Below, in pieces: positions 1 through 8,091 of a stretch of 64,000 bases of DNA. Made by a program: the position numbers and the translations under genes. Under the pieces are notes generated by a model. The model saw only the letters and a program-made list of their open reading frames with translations. It was not told the origin of the DNA and ran no database searches. Numbering within the stretch: position 1 is the first letter of the stretch; every line of letters starts with the position of its first letter. This DNA comes from SZUA-35 sp964351995 (GTDB lineage Bacteria; Actinomycetota; Acidimicrobiia; Acidimicrobiales; SZUA-35): NCBI GenBank assembly GCA_964351995.1, contig CAYGQE010000020.1:1-64000 (forward strand). Direction: 5' to 3'.

Positions 1-261
1 ACCCATGCCGGCGGTGAGGTTGATCACGACATCGGTGTCCGACGCCCGAATGCGGTGCACGACGTCGGCGTAGAGCTCGGGGTCGCGGGCGGGGGCGCCG
101 GTTTCGGGATCGCGTACGTGGATGTGGACCACGGCAGCGCCCGCCTCGGCTGCTTCGATGCAGTCGTCGGCGATCTGCTCGGGGGTGAAGGGCACCTTGT
201 CGGACTTGCCGACGGTGTCGCCGCTGCCGGTGACAGCACAGGTGATGAAGACTGAACTCAT
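1..261 (-). CDS. BKACE family enzyme (DUF849), N-terminal part
   Basis: Beta-keto acid cleavage enzyme family, which condenses a beta-keto acid with acetyl-CoA to give a CoA ester and acetoacetate or an analogue. The 87 visible residues start MSSVFITCAVTGSGDT and carry the family's N-terminal strand, the TPEQIADDCIEAAEAGA helix and the metal-site segment VVHIHVRDPETG, whose two histidines bind the divalent metal in this family. The gene runs off the left edge, so about 200 residues are missing. Its ATG overlaps the TGA of the upstream hydroxylase gene by four bases, so the two are probably cotranslated. Next to a gamma-butyrobetaine-hydroxylase-like gene, 3-dehydrocarnitine cleavage (giving betaine) is a plausible role, but this is inference. 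Confidence 0.85.
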   Translation of the reverse strand, partial: MSSVFITCAVTGSGDTVGKSDKVPFTPEQIADDCIEAAEAGAAVVHIHVRDPETGAPARDPELYADVVHRIRASDTDVVINLTAGMG

Positions 262-1478
262 GAGGGCTCCGAGTGTGTGAGGTCTGGGGTTGCGGTCTGA
301 CGACGGTGGCCGAGCACGCGAAGTCGGGAAAACAGGTCGTCGTGATCGGCATAGCAGCCACGAAGGTGACGCTTCCCCGAGCTCTCGAAGGCGTCGCGTC
401 CGTGGAGGACGCGTCGATTGTCGAAGCCGATGAGGTCACCGGGCTGGAAGGGATAGCGAATCTGGAAGCGCTCGTCGCGGGCGACGTCGGCGAAGACTCG
501 AAGCGATTCGTAAGCCCGGGGGATGTCGGCTGCGTCCATCATCGGAGCAGAGCGAACGGGGTAGAACGCCCGAAGAGTGAGAGGCGAGTGGCCATCGACG
601 TGATCGATGATGGGGCCGATCCAGCGGTGGTCGGCATCGGGTGAGCGGTTGCCGAAAACCCAGGGAAGTGTGGTGAGGGCGTCATACGCATCGGGATGCT
701 CACGGCGAATGGCGTCGACGACGGCGAGCCCGTCGGACTGCCGGGACCAGCCTCCCTCCACCGTGTTCTCGATGCAGTGCAGGAACTGGAAACCGGGGGG
801 TGTTTCGCGAGTCGGGAGATCGGTGTGTTGGCCCAGATCCAGGCCGGTGTTGGCCGTAGAGTCAGGGTCGGGCGAGGCCTGCACGCTCCACACATGGCCG
901 AAGTTGGTGTCACGGATCGGACCGACGCTGCTGACCAACTGCCCGACAAAGTCCATGGTGGTTGGCGTGTTCGAGAGCCGACAGAGACCGCGGGTGATGA
1001 GTGTCTGCAGCCACTGCTCGAGGACCGCTTCGTCGTTGAGGATGTTCGAGCCATCGATGGTCGGGGGCTCGGCGCCATCAGCAGCGGTCCACATCACCGG
1101 TTCGAGGGCAGACGTGTTCGGAAGGTGTTGTGCGTCAGCGATGTGGCGAAGCCAGCCCGGATGGACGAGCAGGTCGCCGTGGGCTGACCACTGCAGATGG
1201 AGCGCGCCGTCGTCAGTCACGGTGGCTGACAGGAGATCGCTTGGACGGGGAAGCTGGTTGGGTTCGAGGATCGATTCCCGGCTCGATGTGTCGAGGCCGA
1301 AACCCTCGGCATTCTCTGCCAGCCACAAGCTGAACGCGCTGAACTCGAAACCATCGGCCCATGCCACTTGGACGAACCCCTCGACAAGGGTGGCTCGCAC
1401 CAGCGGCAGCCACGGGTGATCGATGAAGTCCGGGGTGAGCGGTCGTGTGTGGGGCGGCGCTTGGTGGGAAGACAACAT
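258..1478 (-). CDS. Gamma-butyrobetaine hydroxylase-like 2-oxoglutarate dioxygenase
   Basis: A TauD/GBBH-type Fe(II)/2-oxoglutarate dioxygenase of about 406 residues, the size of gamma-butyrobetaine or trimethyllysine hydroxylases. It has an N-terminal DUF971-like beta domain (residues 20-120, ending near SAHGDLLVHPGWLRHIAD) and a C-terminal jelly roll. The iron ligands appear as HTD at about 218-220 and the distal histidine in RRVLHGRD at about 359, with a likely 2-oxoglutarate arginine in KRHLRGCY. The N-terminal cysteines that bind zinc in the animal enzyme are not seen. I chose the ATG at 1478, preceded by an AGGATC ribosome site, over an upstream TTG at 1493. The stop overlaps the BKACE start, suggesting a carnitine/betaine operon. 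Gamma-butyrobetaine versus another trimethylammonium substrate cannot be decided. Confidence 0.8.
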   Translation of the reverse strand: MLSSHQAPPHTRPLTPDFIDHPWLPLVRATLVEGFVQVAWADGFEFSAFSLWLAENAEGFGLDTSSRESILEPNQLPRPSDLLSATVTDDGALHLQWSAHGDLLVHPGWLRHIADAQHLPNTSALEPVMWTAADGAEPPTIDGSNILNDEAVLEQWLQTLITRGLCRLSNTPTTMDFVGQLVSSVGPIRDTNFGHVWSVQASPDPDSTANTGLDLGQHTDLPTRETPPGFQFLHCIENTVEGGWSRQSDGLAVVDAIRREHPDAYDALTTLPWVFGNRSPDADHRWIGPIIDHVDGHSPLTLRAFYPVRSAPMMDAADIPRAYESLRVFADVARDERFQIRYPFQPGDLIGFDNRRVLHGRDAFESSGKRHLRGCYADHDDLFSRLRVLGHRRQTATPDLTHSEPS

Positions 1479-1495
1479 GCGATCCTGAGGCAACT

Positions 1496-1516
1496 GTTCT
1501 ATTGAGTGGAACGTTC
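1496..1516. promoter_or_regulatory. Candidate IclR operator in divergent promoter
   Basis: The short region between the hydroxylase and IclR starts holds GTTC (1496-1499) and GAAC (1509-1512) as an inverted repeat. The perfect palindrome GAACGTTC lies at 1509-1516. GAAC/TTC half-sites resemble those of IclR operators. Function is inferred from position only. Confidence 0.35.
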
Positions 1517-1538
1517 GATTGAGATACGTTCGGACACT

Positions 1539-2318
1539 ATGACCAGCGGGACAACACCGTCAAGGGATTCGACGAGAGCACCTGGCCCCGTCGACCGCGC
1601 CTTCGCCCTGCTCCAGATCGTGGTGGCATCGCCGCAACCGATCGGGGTTCGAGAGCTCGCCAGGCGCGCCGGCTTGGCGCCGTCGACCACGGCGCGCACG
1701 CTGGGCATCCTGACCGACCTCGGCATGATCGAGCGGACAGCAGAAGGGGCCGCTCGCCCCGGTGCCGCCCTGGCCACCCTGACTCACCAGATCGAACAGA
1801 GCCCGGCATCACTACGAGACCGACTTCGACCGCTCGCGGTCGACCTGACACAGGAGTTCGGCGAGAGCGCCGCCATTGCGGTCGACGATCAAGATGGCCT
1901 GCTCTACGTGGTGAGCAGTCGGGTCTCGGGCGCTCTGCAGGTGCCCGATCCCACGGGGGATCACCATGCCTTTCACCTGGTGGCGCCCGGCCTCGTCGCC
2001 ATGACGTACTGGGATGAGGAGAGACTCGACGCGTACCTCGCCGAACCTCTGAGGACCGCCACCTCGTTCTCCGTCGTCGACCCAACCCGCATTCGAGCCC
2101 GACTGCACAACGTTCGAATCGACGGCCATGCCTGGACCGACCAGGAACTCGACATCGACGTGAACGGGCTGGCCGTTCCCATCACCGACGACAGCGGCAA
2201 CCTCGTGGCCGTGGCTTCGCTCTACGGCCCGGCACACCGCTTGAACCCGGTCGAGCGGCCCGGCCTCGGGGACCAGTTCATTGCCCATGTTCTGGAAAGA
2301 ACCGCCGACCTCCGTTGA
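1539..2318 (+). CDS. IclR family transcriptional regulator
   Basis: About 259 residues with the standard IclR layout. The N-terminal winged helix-turn-helix is at about 20-75 (PIGVRELARRAGLAPSTTAR, then a wing around MIERTAEG). The C-terminal GAF-like effector domain contains VVSSRVSGALQVPDP and ends with VAVASLYGP. It is transcribed away from the gamma-butyrobetaine/BKACE pair across about 60 bases, so it probably controls that operon in response to a small acid or betaine. The ATG at 1539 is preferred to a GTG at 1506 because the latter would add an atypical leader inside the shared promoter. It ends nine bases before the convergent oxidoreductase gene. Confidence 0.88.
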   Translation: MTSGTTPSRDSTRAPGPVDRAFALLQIVVASPQPIGVRELARRAGLAPSTTARTLGILTDLGMIERTAEGAARPGAALATLTHQIEQSPASLRDRLRPLAVDLTQEFGESAAIAVDDQDGLLYVVSSRVSGALQVPDPTGDHHAFHLVAPGLVAMTYWDEERLDAYLAEPLRTATSFSVVDPTRIRARLHNVRIDGHAWTDQELDIDVNGLAVPITDDSGNLVAVASLYGPAHRLNPVERPGLGDQFIAHVLERTADLR

Positions 2319-2327
2319 CCAGCCGAG

Positions 2328-2954
2328 TCAGCGACGGACGGCAGTGAACCCGAAATCGCGACCCCACCCGCATTTGAAGGCCAGATGGATCCACAGTCGA
2401 GCGTGCTCCTCGACCATGCCGATCGCCTCCCGACCGCCAAGGGCAGCGACATCGAAACCCATGTTTGATGCAAGCAACGTGACGAGCTCGACCGCGTTGG
2501 GATCACCGGCGACGGGGAGAAAGGCCTGTCCGCCCTCGAACGCGCCGTCGGCGAGATGCTCAGCCCCGATGGTGTTGAAGGCTTTGACGAAACCAACGCC
2601 GGCGTCGAGGTGGGATGCAACGAAGTTTCCGAGTACCTCAAACCCTTCTGGGATGGCACTGAACACGGCGTTGGAGGCATCGATGACCACGTGCCCCGAC
2701 GGAAAGTCAGCGGCAGACAAAACCGAGCCCAATGCGGGGGCAGGGACAGCAATGATCGAGGCTTCTGAGTCAGCGATCGCGTCATCGATCGTCACAACAT
2801 CGATCAGTCCGGCAAGGTCCCGGTACTTTTCGTCCGAGGGTGAACGAACGCCGATGACCACGCGGTTCCCGGTTCGACGGAGGCCTTCCGCCAACGCTCG
2901 GCCGACCGGGCCGGCGCCGATGACGGCGATTGCATGGACGACGTCTGTGGTCAT
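2328..2954 (-). CDS. NADPH-dependent F420 reductase-like oxidoreductase
   Basis: A 208-residue single-domain protein of the F420_oxidored/NADP-binding type. The Rossmann fold opens with IAVIGAGPVGRALAEGL near residue 10, followed by VVIGVRSPSDEK, IIAVPAPALGSVL and HVVIDASNAV. The pattern FVKAFNTIGAEHL matches the family's KAFNT signature. Such proteins move hydride between NADP(H) and F420 or act as related reductases; the substrate cannot be read here. It is divergent from a TetR gene with a palindrome between them, so TetR control is likely. The genome needs F420 chemistry elsewhere (LLM genes at 41123 and 46293). Confidence 0.75.
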   Translation of the reverse strand: MTTDVVHAIAVIGAGPVGRALAEGLRRTGNRVVIGVRSPSDEKYRDLAGLIDVVTIDDAIADSEASIIAVPAPALGSVLSAADFPSGHVVIDASNAVFSAIPEGFEVLGNFVASHLDAGVGFVKAFNTIGAEHLADGAFEGGQAFLPVAGDPNAVELVTLLASNMGFDVAALGGREAIGMVEEHARLWIHLAFKCGWGRDFGFTAVRR

Positions 2955-2973
2955 GACTGATGCCTCCTCGAGA

Positions 2974-2983
2974 GTTACGTAAC
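2974..2983. promoter_or_regulatory. Palindrome GTTACGTAAC, candidate TetR operator
   Basis: A perfect 10-base palindrome lies between the divergent oxidoreductase (start 2954) and TetR gene (start 3021). Palindromes of this kind at a TetR-gene divergent promoter are commonly the autoregulatory operator. Binding is inferred. Confidence 0.4.
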
Positions 2984-3020
2984 ACTACTGTACCGAAATG
3001 ACTCGAGCGATGACGAACTG

Positions 3021-3611
3021 ATGAAGCGCACACCGGGACGACCCCGCAACGCATCGATCGACCAGGCAGTCTTGAGCGCGGCACGGGAGCACCTCGCCGC
3101 CCACGGCTACGAGGCAATGTCGGTCCTCGCCGTTGCCAACGAAGCGGGCACCACTCGCCAGGCGCTGTATCGGCGCTGGCAAAGCAAGGCCGATCTCGCC
3201 ACCGCCGCCATCGCCTCGATGCCAGAGGCCGCTCATCGCCAGATGACCGATGCCCCATTCGATGATCTCGTCGCAGAACTCGCCAGCTTCTTCGATGGGG
3301 TGAGGCGACCGAACGGCATTGGCATGGTCGGCGCGATGCTGCACGAAGGTGTCGACCCCGAGCTACGCGCTCTGTATCGCGAGCGCGTGGTCGACCCCAG
3401 GAGATCCCGCATTCGCGCCATTCTCGAGCTGGGCATCGACGCCGGGATCCTCGACAGCGATGCCGACCTCGACTCTGCGACCGCGGCGGCAACGGGCACG
3501 CTCTACGGCCTGCAGCTCGCAGGCGCACCGATCACCGACATGTGGCCGATCGACACGGCAGCGCTCATTTGGCGGGCCTGCGGGGGAACACCTCCTACGC
3601 ACGGCGACTGA
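3021..3611 (+). CDS. TetR/AcrR family transcriptional regulator
   Basis: A 196-residue regulator. The N-terminal TetR DNA-binding domain occupies about 1-60, beginning KRTPGRPRNASIDQAVLSAA; the recognition helix segment TTRQALYRRWQSKADL is typical. The remaining helices form a ligand-binding domain with little sequence identity to named members (FFDGVRRPNGIGM, DPELRALYRERVV), resembling the TetR_C_16-like group. It is divergently oriented to the F420/NADP-type reductase, which is the most likely target. The ATG at 3021 fits the family's short basic N-terminus. Confidence 0.88.
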   Translation: MKRTPGRPRNASIDQAVLSAAREHLAAHGYEAMSVLAVANEAGTTRQALYRRWQSKADLATAAIASMPEAAHRQMTDAPFDDLVAELASFFDGVRRPNGIGMVGAMLHEGVDPELRALYRERVVDPRRSRIRAILELGIDAGILDSDADLDSATAAATGTLYGLQLAGAPITDMWPIDTAALIWRACGGTPPTHGD

Positions 3612-3658
3612 ACCGTCAGGTCGCGAGAAACCGAACGCGTGTTCGATACCATGATCGA

Positions 3659-4255
3659 ATGCGACAGTTGAGCCTTCTGGCTGCGGGCCCACCGGCCTCA
3701 CCCACGAGTGTTGGGCTACTGGAGCGTCTCGACCTCGGTCATGGTGCGTGGATCGACACGTGCCAGGGCTGGCTCCAGGGTTCGGACCATTGGCTGGAGG
3801 AGTTGCGCGAGACCTTGCCGTGGCGAGCGGGTCGGCGGCAGATGTACGACCGCATGGTCGATGTTCCTCGGCTGATCGCTCACTTCGATCGCCACGCGGG
3901 TGGACCGCCCCCGTGCGGACTCAGCTCGTTGGCGTCGGTCTTCGAGGCCCACTACGAGCGCCCCTTCCCCACCGTTGGGTGCAACTGGTACCGCGACGGC
4001 AACGACTCGGTTGCGTGGCACGCCGACAAGGTGCAACGGCCGGGCGACAGCATCGTGGCCATCATCGGCGTTGGCGAGCGGCGCCCGTTCCTCGTGAAAC
4101 CAGCAGCTGGCGGTGCCGCACGTAAGTGGTTGATCGGCGATGGCGACCTCATCGTCCTTGGCGGCACGATCCAGGCCGGGTGGCACCACTCCGTACCCAA
4201 GGTGAAAGCCGCAGGCGAACGCATCAGCATCATGGTCCGATCGAACGCGATCTGA
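3659..4255 (+). CDS. AlkB-like 2-oxoglutarate/Fe(II) dioxygenase
   Basis: A 198-residue protein of the AlkB superfamily, which oxidatively removes alkyl groups from nucleic-acid bases. The nucleotide-recognition lid is followed by the signature NWYRDGNDSVAWHADK at 109-124. That places iron ligands H121 and D123, with the distal histidine in GWHHSVPKV (176/177) and the 2-oxoglutarate arginines in GERISIMVR (188 and 194). This pattern resembles the ALKBH2/3-like branch. I chose the ATG at 3659 because the upstream part of the open frame overlaps the TetR 3' end and is not family-like. It is convergent with the next gene, with one base between their stop codons. Confidence 0.85.
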   Translation: MRQLSLLAAGPPASPTSVGLLERLDLGHGAWIDTCQGWLQGSDHWLEELRETLPWRAGRRQMYDRMVDVPRLIAHFDRHAGGPPPCGLSSLASVFEAHYERPFPTVGCNWYRDGNDSVAWHADKVQRPGDSIVAIIGVGERRPFLVKPAAGGAARKWLIGDGDLIVLGGTIQAGWHHSVPKVKAAGERISIMVRSNAI

Positions 4256-4256
4256 T

Positions 4257-5204
4257 TCAGATCAGGTAGTCAGAGATTTGGGCGTCGGCCGCACCGGCGT
4301 CGGCGAAGTTGTCGGCGCTGCGGGCGTCGATGTAGTCCCGGAAGACGAACGAGCGGTACTTGGGTTCACCGTCGACCAGTGCCGGAACCGGCTCGATCAC
4401 CGCATCGCGAAGCGGGTTGTAGAAGTAGGGAATGCTCATGCGGGTTGACGTGGTCATGGGCAGGACCCGATGGAGAGCGGCGCGGTAGCGATCGTTACTC
4501 CAGACCTGCATGCAGTCAGCCAGGTTGACCACGATCGTGCCCGGTCGTGGCTCGACGTCGATCCAGCCGTGCTCGGCTGATTGGGCTTGAAGACCGCCCA
4601 CGTCATCTTGGATGAGCAAGGTGAGCAGCCCGAGGTCGGTGTGCTGACCGAGGGCCACATCAGCCATTGCGGCGAGACCATCGCGTTCGTTTTCGGGAAC
4701 GGGGTCGCCGAGGGTGTAGTGGTTGAGCCTGGCACTGCTGGTGGTGCGGTCGCCGGCGTGGGCCACGACATCGCTCGACGACAGGCCGAGTGCCGCAAAG
4801 ACCAGGGCTGTGGTGCGTACGGCGAGGTCGCTGCAGGCGTCGTAGTGCGTGGCCATGACGTCATGGAAGTCGCCTACAACAGCTTCGTCGGGCCAGCGGT
4901 TGTAACGAATGGAGCGGCCCTGGACCGGGTCGACGAAGTCGAAGACCTCTTTATGGTCGCGCACCCGCTTGGTCAGCTCGCGTTCGTTGTAGCCCAGTGG
5001 GTTGTCTGCACTTCGCCGGATCTGAGCCTTGACCTCGTGAGGCGCGTCGAAGAACCGTTGCGCCGCCTTGAACGTGTCGTCGATGACGCCGTCGAGACCA
5101 TGACCGGACAACAGAAAGAAGCCGTGATCACGACAGGCTCGGTCGAGCGCTTCGAGGGATGTGGCTCCGGGGTTGGCGATGTCGACGACGGGAACGAGAT
5201 CCAT
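4257..5204 (-). CDS. Isopenicillin N synthase-like 2-oxoglutarate dioxygenase
   Basis: A 315-residue non-haem iron dioxygenase of the IPNS/2OG-FeII family. The DIOX_N domain (CRDHGFFLLSGHGLDGVIDD) covers about 1-115. The jelly-roll core carries iron ligands H188 and D190 in GQHTDLGLLTLL and H245 in RAALHRVL, and the RxS 2-oxoglutarate motif is R255/S257 in STRMSIPYF. Actinobacterial members are usually annotated only to family level, so the substrate is unknown. A DinB-like gene lies upstream on the same strand 40 bases away; the two could be cotranscribed. Confidence 0.85.
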   Translation of the reverse strand: MDLVPVVDIANPGATSLEALDRACRDHGFFLLSGHGLDGVIDDTFKAAQRFFDAPHEVKAQIRRSADNPLGYNERELTKRVRDHKEVFDFVDPVQGRSIRYNRWPDEAVVGDFHDVMATHYDACSDLAVRTTALVFAALGLSSSDVVAHAGDRTTSSARLNHYTLGDPVPENERDGLAAMADVALGQHTDLGLLTLLIQDDVGGLQAQSAEHGWIDVEPRPGTIVVNLADCMQVWSNDRYRAALHRVLPMTTSTRMSIPYFYNPLRDAVIEPVPALVDGEPKYRSFVFRDYIDARSADNFADAGAADAQISDYLI

Positions 5205-5244
5205 CGACGGACTCTAGGTGGTTGTGCGCCGCGGCAAGAAGTAG

Positions 5245-5754
5245 TCAGGCTTCCAGTGCTCGACGCATCGGCACGGTCATGAAGGGAAGGTAGGCCGACT
5301 TGGTCGAGGCAAGGATCTGCTGGAGATGGTCGTGATCGTGGAACGACCACTCGTGGACGAAGTCGCCAGCGGCGAAGGAGCCGTGCGCAGGGAAGTCGGC
5401 CGTCCGACGCAGGTCGACGGGGTCGAGCGAACGAAGGAAGCCGCCCGACTTGGCCCGCTCGACGCGCAGCTCATCGAGGAGGTCGCTGAGATCCGCTGTC
5501 TGGAAGTCACGGCCGGTCAGATCGAGGCTGGGATCGAACGGAGCGATCTCGGCTTCGCCGTTGACGATGGCGGCGATGCGGTCGCGAAATGCGGGACCGT
5601 CAGACACGATCAGATGACCGATCACCTCGAGCGGACACCACTCGCCCACGGCTGGTCGTTGTCGCAACGTGTCGTCGGCGATGGGTTCGAGGAGTGCGGC
5701 GAGAACGTCGGGGAAAGCCTCGATGGTGTCGGCAATTTCGTCCAGAGAGGTCAT
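5245..5754 (-). CDS. DinB-like domain protein
   Basis: A 169-residue four-helix protein of the DinB/DUF664 superfamily. The metal-site pattern is visible: H47 in EVIGHLIVSDG, and H139 and H143 as HxxxH in HEWSFHDHDHLQQI. The WCPLEVIGHL segment after the first helix is characteristic. Family members include thiol-dependent S-transferases and damage-associated proteins of unknown reaction; neither the cofactor nor the substrate can be inferred. It may share a transcript with the IPNS-like gene downstream. The ATG at 5754 starts the family's usual N-terminal helix. Confidence 0.75.
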   Translation of the reverse strand: MTSLDEIADTIEAFPDVLAALLEPIADDTLRQRPAVGEWCPLEVIGHLIVSDGPAFRDRIAAIVNGEAEIAPFDPSLDLTGRDFQTADLSDLLDELRVERAKSGGFLRSLDPVDLRRTADFPAHGSFAAGDFVHEWSFHDHDHLQQILASTKSAYLPFMTVPMRRALEA

Positions 5755-5857
5755 GTGATTGTTGTATCAAACGAAGCGATGAGGCCTCTGCGCTCTTGAA
5801 AAATCACCACAAATCATCCGCAGCCTCAGCCGAACTCGGCGAAGTACAGTCCGCGAG

Positions 5858-8041
5858 GTGCCTGACATCGAGATCGAGATGCCCACAGACCTCGACCCAG
5901 TCGAAGCGGCGCTGCTGGAGCGTCTCGCTGCCTTGCTGCCCCGCCCGGTCACACCATCGAGCCCGCTGCCAGCAGCACCGTCAGCGTTGACGGCGGCCGT
6001 GTTGCTCGAAGCCGAGGTCACCAGCCGCCTGGTCGATCACACCGCACGATGGATGCGGGCGACCACCGGCGATGGCTACTACACGATTGGCTCGGCTGGG
6101 CATGAAGCAAACGCTGCCATTGCGATGACTCTGCGCCCAACGGACCCGGCGTTGCTGCACTACCGGTCGGGCGGCTTCTACACGGCTCGCTCGATGCAAG
6201 CCGGGGCCGCCGGCATTGCGACCTCTGACCCGGTCGTCGATGTGATCAGGGGCATGTTGGCGAAGACGACCGAACCCATTGCTGGCGGGCGCCACAAGGT
6301 GTTCGGAAGCCGGGCGCTGTCGATCATTCCGCAGACCTCGACGATCGCTTCACATCTTCCGCGAGCGGTCGGCCTCGCTCGGAGTTTCTCGATTGCCCAC
6401 CAAGCGCCGACGGCGTGGCCGGCCGATTCGGTGGTGGTGTGCAGTTTTGGCGATGGTTCGTTGAATCACTCGACGGCGCAGGGAGCCCTGAACTGGGCCA
6501 GTCATGAGGCGCACGCAGGCAAACGGGTGCCCGTGATCTTCGTCTGCGAGGACAACGGGATCGGTCTGAGCGTTCCGAGCCCGAAGGGTTGGGTGGCGAG
6601 TTCGTCGATGTCGCAACCGGGGATGGACGTCATCGACGTCGACGGCTTCGACCCTGGCGCAGTCTTCGACGGCGTGGGCGCGCTGGCCGCCCGGGTGAGA
6701 GAGACGGGTCGACCCGGGTTCGTTCACTTGCGGACCGTTCGCTTTCTCGGCCACGCCGGCACTGACGTCGAGTCCGCCTACCGGTCACCGACGGAGATCC
6801 ACGCCGACCTCGACCGAGACCCGATCATCGGCGCAGCACAACTCGCCATCGATCTCGGTTCGTGCTCGGCCCTCGAATGCATCGAGTGGTATCTCGACCT
6901 GCGATCGTCAATCCGGGAGACTGCCCTGGCGCTCCGATCCGAACCTGAGTTGGCGAGTGCCGCCGAAGTGATGCAGCCGCTGGTGGCGTTGCGGCCGGGC
7001 TTGCCGTCGGCCGACGCCGTTGGGTCTGACGCAGCCTCGCCGGGCGGCGATCCGCTGACATTGGCGCAGACGATCAACCGGGCACTGAGCGACCAACTCG
7101 AGTCTTCGAACGACGTGATTCTGTTCGGCGAGGACGTCGCCAGAAAGGGTGGCGTCTACGGCGTGACTCGCAGCCTGCAGAAGCGCTTCGGTGACGATCG
7201 AGTGTTCGACACCTTGCTGGATGAACAATCGATTCTGGGCCTCGCCCTGGGCGCCTCTCTCAACGGGCGGCTGCCCATTCCTGAAATCCAGTACTTGGCC
7301 TATCTGCACAACGCCGAGGATCAACTGCGAGGAGAGGCAGCCACGCTTTCGTTCTTCTCACAGGGTCAGTACGCAAACCCGATGGTCGTGCGGATTGCTG
7401 CCTATGGCTATCAGAAGGGATTCGGCGGGCACTTCCACAATGACAACTCGGTTGCGGTGCTCCGAGACATTCCCGGGCTCGTGATCGCCTCGCCCTCACA
7501 CCCCAGCGACGCAGCCGGGATGCTGCATGCGTGCGTGGACCACGCCAGGCAGACCGGCGCCGTGTGCGTCTACCTCGAACCCATTGCCCGCTACCACGAC
7601 GCCGACACAACGGCCGCATACGACCCAACGCCGGTGCCGATCGGGTCGACGCGCTCGTGGCCTTCGAGCGATGGGCGAGAGGACCTCGTGATCCTGACGT
7701 GGGGCAACGGGGCGCACCTCAGCCGAGTGGCGCAATCCGTTCTGCTGAGCGAGCACGACATGGGGGTGACCGTGGTCGATCTTCGTTGGCTCGCTCCTCT
7801 GCCCGTGGCCGAGATGGTCGAGGTGGCGCGCCGGGCTGGCCGGGTCCTGGTGGTCGATGAGACTCGACGCACCGGCGGCGTTGGAGAAGGCATCGTGGCT
7901 GAACTGGTCGATGCCGGTTTCAGGGGGACCCTCGGGCGGGTGGCGGGCGAGGACTCGTTCATCCCTCTCGGCACCGCCGCCAATCTCGTCCTGGTCTCGG
8001 CCGACGACATCGTGAGTGCTGCGGTCGACCTGACGCACTGA
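5858..8041 (+). CDS. Fused E1 alpha/beta 2-oxoacid dehydrogenase
   Basis: A 727-residue thiamine-diphosphate enzyme with both E1 subunits in one chain. Residues 35-380 form the alpha-type half, with the TPP motif GDGSLNHSTAQGA through FVCEDNGIGLS. Residues 400-727 form the beta-type transketolase half (LFGEDVARKGGVYGVTRSL, then the C-terminal VDLRWLAPLPVAEM and VVDETRRTGGVGEG). Separate subunits are more usual for branched-chain or acetoin-type E1s; single-chain versions occur in some bacteria. No E2 or E3 gene is nearby, so substrate and complex are unknown. The start is a GTG at 5858; an ATG at 5879 is an alternative. Confidence 0.85.
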   Translation: MPDIEIEMPTDLDPVEAALLERLAALLPRPVTPSSPLPAAPSALTAAVLLEAEVTSRLVDHTARWMRATTGDGYYTIGSAGHEANAAIAMTLRPTDPALLHYRSGGFYTARSMQAGAAGIATSDPVVDVIRGMLAKTTEPIAGGRHKVFGSRALSIIPQTSTIASHLPRAVGLARSFSIAHQAPTAWPADSVVVCSFGDGSLNHSTAQGALNWASHEAHAGKRVPVIFVCEDNGIGLSVPSPKGWVASSSMSQPGMDVIDVDGFDPGAVFDGVGALAARVRETGRPGFVHLRTVRFLGHAGTDVESAYRSPTEIHADLDRDPIIGAAQLAIDLGSCSALECIEWYLDLRSSIRETALALRSEPELASAAEVMQPLVALRPGLPSADAVGSDAASPGGDPLTLAQTINRALSDQLESSNDVILFGEDVARKGGVYGVTRSLQKRFGDDRVFDTLLDEQSILGLALGASLNGRLPIPEIQYLAYLHNAEDQLRGEAATLSFFSQGQYANPMVVRIAAYGYQKGFGGHFHNDNSVAVLRDIPGLVIASPSHPSDAAGMLHACVDHARQTGAVCVYLEPIARYHDADTTAAYDPTPVPIGSTRSWPSSDGREDLVILTWGNGAHLSRVAQSVLLSEHDMGVTVVDLRWLAPLPVAEMVEVARRAGRVLVVDETRRTGGVGEGIVAELVDAGFRGTLGRVAGEDSFIPLGTAANLVLVSADDIVSAAVDLTH

Positions 8042-8091
8042 GGCGCCTCATCCTGCGGCGCGCCGTCTCGTTGGCTCGGAACGCGTTCCGA

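Noticed and set aside
3542..3658. Upstream extension of the AlkB-like gene
   Set aside because: It overlaps the TetR 3' end in another frame; the AlkB fold needs only residues after ATG 3659.
4249..4263. Palindrome GATCTGA-T-TCAGATC at convergent stops
   Set aside because: The loop is one base and two convergent TGA codons create part of the symmetry; too weak to call a terminator.
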